NCBI GenBank assembly: GCA_025506515.1
Contig: CM046456.1
Coordinates: forward strand, 12,608,524 to 12,672,523
Source: Flaveria trinervia
Lineage: Eukaryota > Streptophyta > Magnoliopsida > Asterales > Asteraceae
Reading direction: 5' to 3'
Length of the DNA stretch: 64,000 bases
This document shows positions 61,561-64,000 of this stretch, piece by piece. Both the position numbers and the translations under genes were made by a program. Every line of letters starts with the position of its first letter. The first letter of the stretch is position 1. Below the pieces are notes generated by a model. It made no database searches and had not been told where the DNA came from. It saw nothing but the letters and a program-made list of their open reading frames with translations.

Positions 61561-61920
61561 ATTTTATGCTAATGCTCCTGGAAGGTCCCATGCGCCCAAT
61601 CTGGACTTAGGGCTTTCTAAGTGGTTTTTAAGGGTTAATATAGGGGGATAGGCCTTGTTATGATGTGATGACTTATGCTTGATATGTGCATGGTGATGTG
61701 GTGAATTATGATGCGTATGTGGGTGTGATGTGTTATCTATCCTCGTTAAAGAGTTTTCAAAACGTACGTATTATGTTTTATAATACATTATGTATGACTT
61801 TACGTGGTGTGATGTACAAATGAATAAATTAATGAACGTAAAGTATTATGTAACGAAGTGAAAGATAACGATAGGGTACGAAATGAACACTTGAGATAAC
61901 AAATGGTGAACATGAAAGTG

Positions 61921-62510
61921 ACGGATGATGAGATCCGTGTCGCGTACCATGATACCGTGTCAGTCTTCAGACATGAGTCGGGGGTTTGTTTATCAGGCCC
62001 CGACACAGTATCAGTCTTCGGACATGAGTCGGGGGTATTGCATGAGACAAAACGGATGATGAGATCCGTGTCACGTACCCCGGTACTGTGTTAGTCTTCG
62101 GACATGAGTCGGGGGGTTTGTTTATCAGGCCCCGGCACAGTATCAGTCTTCGGATATGAGTCGGGGGTATTGCATGAGACAAAACGGATGATGTGATCCG
62201 TATCGCGTACTCCGGTACTGTATCAGTCTTCGGACATGAGTCGGGGGTTTGTTTATCAGGCCCCGGCACAGTATCAATCTTCGGACATGAGTCGGGAGTA
62301 TTGCATGAGACAAGATAATGAGGTGAGCGACTTTGTGTTGCAACAGACTCGGATAGCGTTCAATCCCTGTGATTGACTCATATGGGATCTTTGTCGCATA
62401 TCCCGGTGCTGTGTCAGTCTTCGGACATGAGTCGGGGGTTTGCGTACAGGCCCCGGCACAGCATCAGCTTTCGAGCATGAGTCGGGGATATTGCATGAGA
62501 CAAGATTCGA
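61921..62510. repeat. Tandem array of ~131-bp units in the gypsy LTR
   Basis: Units begin ACGGATGATGAGATCCGTGT at 61921, 62052 and (slightly changed) 62184, with a degenerate fourth. Each holds two half-units containing CAGTCTTCGGACATGAGTCG and CCCCGGCACAGTATC. Confidence 0.9.
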
Positions 62511-63130
62511 GTAATGAAGAGTAATGAGTGAAGAAATGTATGAAAAGAATGAATGTATGAAATGAACGTTAATGAATTATCATAATAATGTACGATACAG
62601 ACCCTTGTCATTCGACCTCATTAATCGTGGTTGAGTGCCACGAAGAGGGTAAAGTCTGACCGGATCTAGAGAGAGAAGTGAAAGATTATGGAATACGTTG
62701 AATGAACGAAAGTTAACGAATGTAAAGATGAAGATAATAACGATATTATCTACGTGTACGTATGTTGCATGACCGCGAATTAATGTAAAGATAGTTTTTA
62801 AAGGAAATGACGTATTTTATTATATAAAACTAGAACTCACTCAGCGTCACTGAATTTTGTATGCATGATAGTTGGCAGGTATTATGTTGATGCTAAGGAG
62901 TTGCAGGCATGGATGCATAAGCTACTGGGAGCATTTCGAGGCTGGCATCCGTATTTTGACATGTCTTTGTATTTTGAGATGAACACAAATGTTGTATTTG
63001 AATGAAATGACATGTTTTTAGTTATTAATGAAGGTTTTAAATTCCGCTGCAAAATAAATGTACGTTTTATAAGGTTTTATGTGCGATGAATGACCAACTG
63101 TGAGGTGCCCGGGAACGGGGCCTTACAAGT

Positions 63131-63143
63131 TGGTATCAGAGCC
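63131..63143 (+). other. Primer-binding site of the gypsy element
   Basis: TGGTATCAGAGCC three bases after the LTR end. Confidence 0.9.
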
Positions 63144-63503
63144 AAAGTTTAAGCGAAATGGGTAAATTTTAAAAATAAACCTTAACTTAAACTGAGAATA
63201 GGGCTAAAAGGAAAGGGATGCCAGTCCTAGTAGCTACGTGCCTGCAGGTAAAGGTTTTATGTAAACATTTTATGTAAGCTAACAATTAACCAGTACTATG
63301 TGCGCATGTTATGTGGCTAGTGTGCTTTTGTGTAGATTTAAATACTGATGTAGTCAGGATAGGAAATGCTTAGGGTATGAAGAGTAAAGTAAGTGGATAA
63401 TCACAACTGGCCATTGTAATTAGGGACTTACTATACTTGACATAAACTGAGTTATTACCTTGAATGACCGTGTTGGTGTTTGAATCTTATAGTGTGTTAG
63501 AGG

Positions 63504-63893
63504 ATGGCCGGTCAGAAATCTTCCAAGACTCCTAGAGGCAGAGGCCGTCCACATGTGACTAGGAGTAGTGCCAAGGCTCCTGAGACGACCCATGAGAACC
63601 TTAAGGTTCATGACCGGAGCGAAGAGAATAAGAATTCTAGTTTGAATGCCTCAGCTAGGGAGGCGAGTGCTGATGAAGTACACCAGGTCATGTAGACAAT
63701 CCTACCGTCTGTAGTGACCGAAGTGATTAAAGCCGTTAGAGAAGGCGAAAGGAAGGAGAGGAATAGGTCCTCGGGAAGGAAAAAACAACCGGAGGCCGAG
63801 ATGGTTATCCCTACTGATGAGGAAGGGGAGGAAGAAGAGCATGTGCCTGAGGCAGCATGAGGCTGTAATTATGGGGCATTCCTAAGGTGCAAG
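63504..63893 (+). pseudogene. Gypsy gag N-terminus with two in-frame stops
   Basis: ATG 63504 gives MAGQKSSKTPRGRGRPHVTR, a basic start usual for plant chromovirus Gag. TAG at 63693-63695 interrupts HQVM/TILPSVV, and TGA at 63858-63860 interrupts PEAA/GCNYGAF. Reading continues in the same frame after both, and each stop fits a C-to-T change (CAG, CGA). GCNYGAFLRCK is the start of the retrotransposon-gag domain, then homology ends at 63893. Confidence 0.65.
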
Positions 63894-64000
63894 TGTTGGA
63901 GCATATATAGTCATATATAGTGTGTCCGTCGCTTGTCGAATAGTCTAGGCTTAATGTTATACACCTGATATGTTGTAAACACATGAAACTGGGTCATTCG
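63894..64000 (+). repeat. Possible start of another copia LTR nested in the gypsy gag
   Basis: TGTTGGAGCATATATAG begins exactly where the gag reading ends. TGTTGGA is the usual copia LTR start. Only 107 bp are in the window, so the call is tentative. Confidence 0.45.

Larger units (their letters stand above)
60751..63127 (+). repeat. 5' LTR of the gypsy element, left end missing
   Basis: Begins in a G/A-rich leader, has AGGTAAGT near 60833 and AGGTGAGTTTCTAGAACCCC near 60979, two repeat arrays (61245-61560 and 61921-62510), then TTGGCAGGTA near 62872, CCGCTGCAA and the terminal GGGGCCTTACA. The AGGTGAGTT..CCCCTCTTTTAC block is shared with the solo LTR near 33187. Confidence 0.75.
60751..63893 (+). 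mobile_element. Ty3/gypsy element, 5' LTR truncated, gag fragment
   Basis: LTR sequence to 63127, PBS at 63131-63143, then a decayed gag up to 63893. The start of the LTR (TGTAACACC in the solo copy) is missing; element C abuts instead. LTR wording matches 31590-33474 and 24418-24889. Confidence 0.75.

Noticed and set aside
61245..62510. Regular repeats that resemble a CRISPR array
   Set aside because: Units are degenerate, without unique spacers, and lie inside a plant LTR; CRISPR is not expected in nuclear plant DNA.

Overview
The window reads as plant nuclear DNA, probably from a eudicot and possibly from Asteraceae. The reasons are LTR retrotransposons primed by initiator tRNA-Met, Sirevirus-like Ty1/copia elements carrying an extra ORF, AT-rich intergenic DNA and MITEs, and one plant-type U-box/ARM gene. 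The family placement is inference; no marker gene fixes the species. About two thirds of the window is recognisable transposable-element DNA and only one host gene is visible.

Layout. (1) 1-24417: a large Ty1/copia element on the minus strand (element A). Its 3' LTR runs off the left edge and its 5' LTR is 23551-24417. Its extra ORF is split by a complete plus-strand element of a related family (element B, 3309-15798) flanked by the 5-bp duplication CTAGT. A itself lies in the LTR of a Ty3/gypsy element (24418-24889). (2) 24890-44170: AT-rich intergenic DNA with a Helitron-like element, a solo gypsy LTR (31590-33474), another LTR end, a PIF/Harbinger-like element, a MITE inside a TA microsatellite, a 169-bp tandem duplication and a long foldback element. 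(3) 44332-45755: a single-exon U-box/ARM-repeat E3 ligase gene broken by one missing base. (4) 46829-48407: a second foldback copy with a GC-rich minisatellite, then a long TA-rich microsatellite. (5) 48408-60750: a third copia element (C, minus strand), related to A. (6) 60751-63893: a gypsy element with a truncated 5' LTR and a decayed gag, cut at 63894 by what looks like the start of another copia LTR.

The three copia elements share one plan: LTR, PBS, large coiled-coil Gag with two zinc knuckles, Pol (protease, integrase, RT, RNase H), a 650-760 bp non-coding spacer, an extra ORF, PPT, LTR. The most interesting observation is that each spacer carries the same short motif family as the LTR of its own element (CTTCAG/AACTACTGA in B; CTTCSGAAG in A and C) and ends in a TATA-like box about 70-120 bp before the extra ORF. 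This looks like a second, LTR-like promoter driving the extra ORF as a separate transcript. The product has no visible membrane segments and has basic, nuclear-signal-like stretches, so an envelope role is doubtful.

Caution on reading frames: the two LTRs of B differ almost only by 1-3 base indels, while its ORFs contain many frame changes, and the U-box gene has a single-base frameshift. Residual indel errors in the assembly could explain much of this, so broken calls here are not proof of pseudogenes. Residue-level statements come from reading by eye; no alignment or database search was run.
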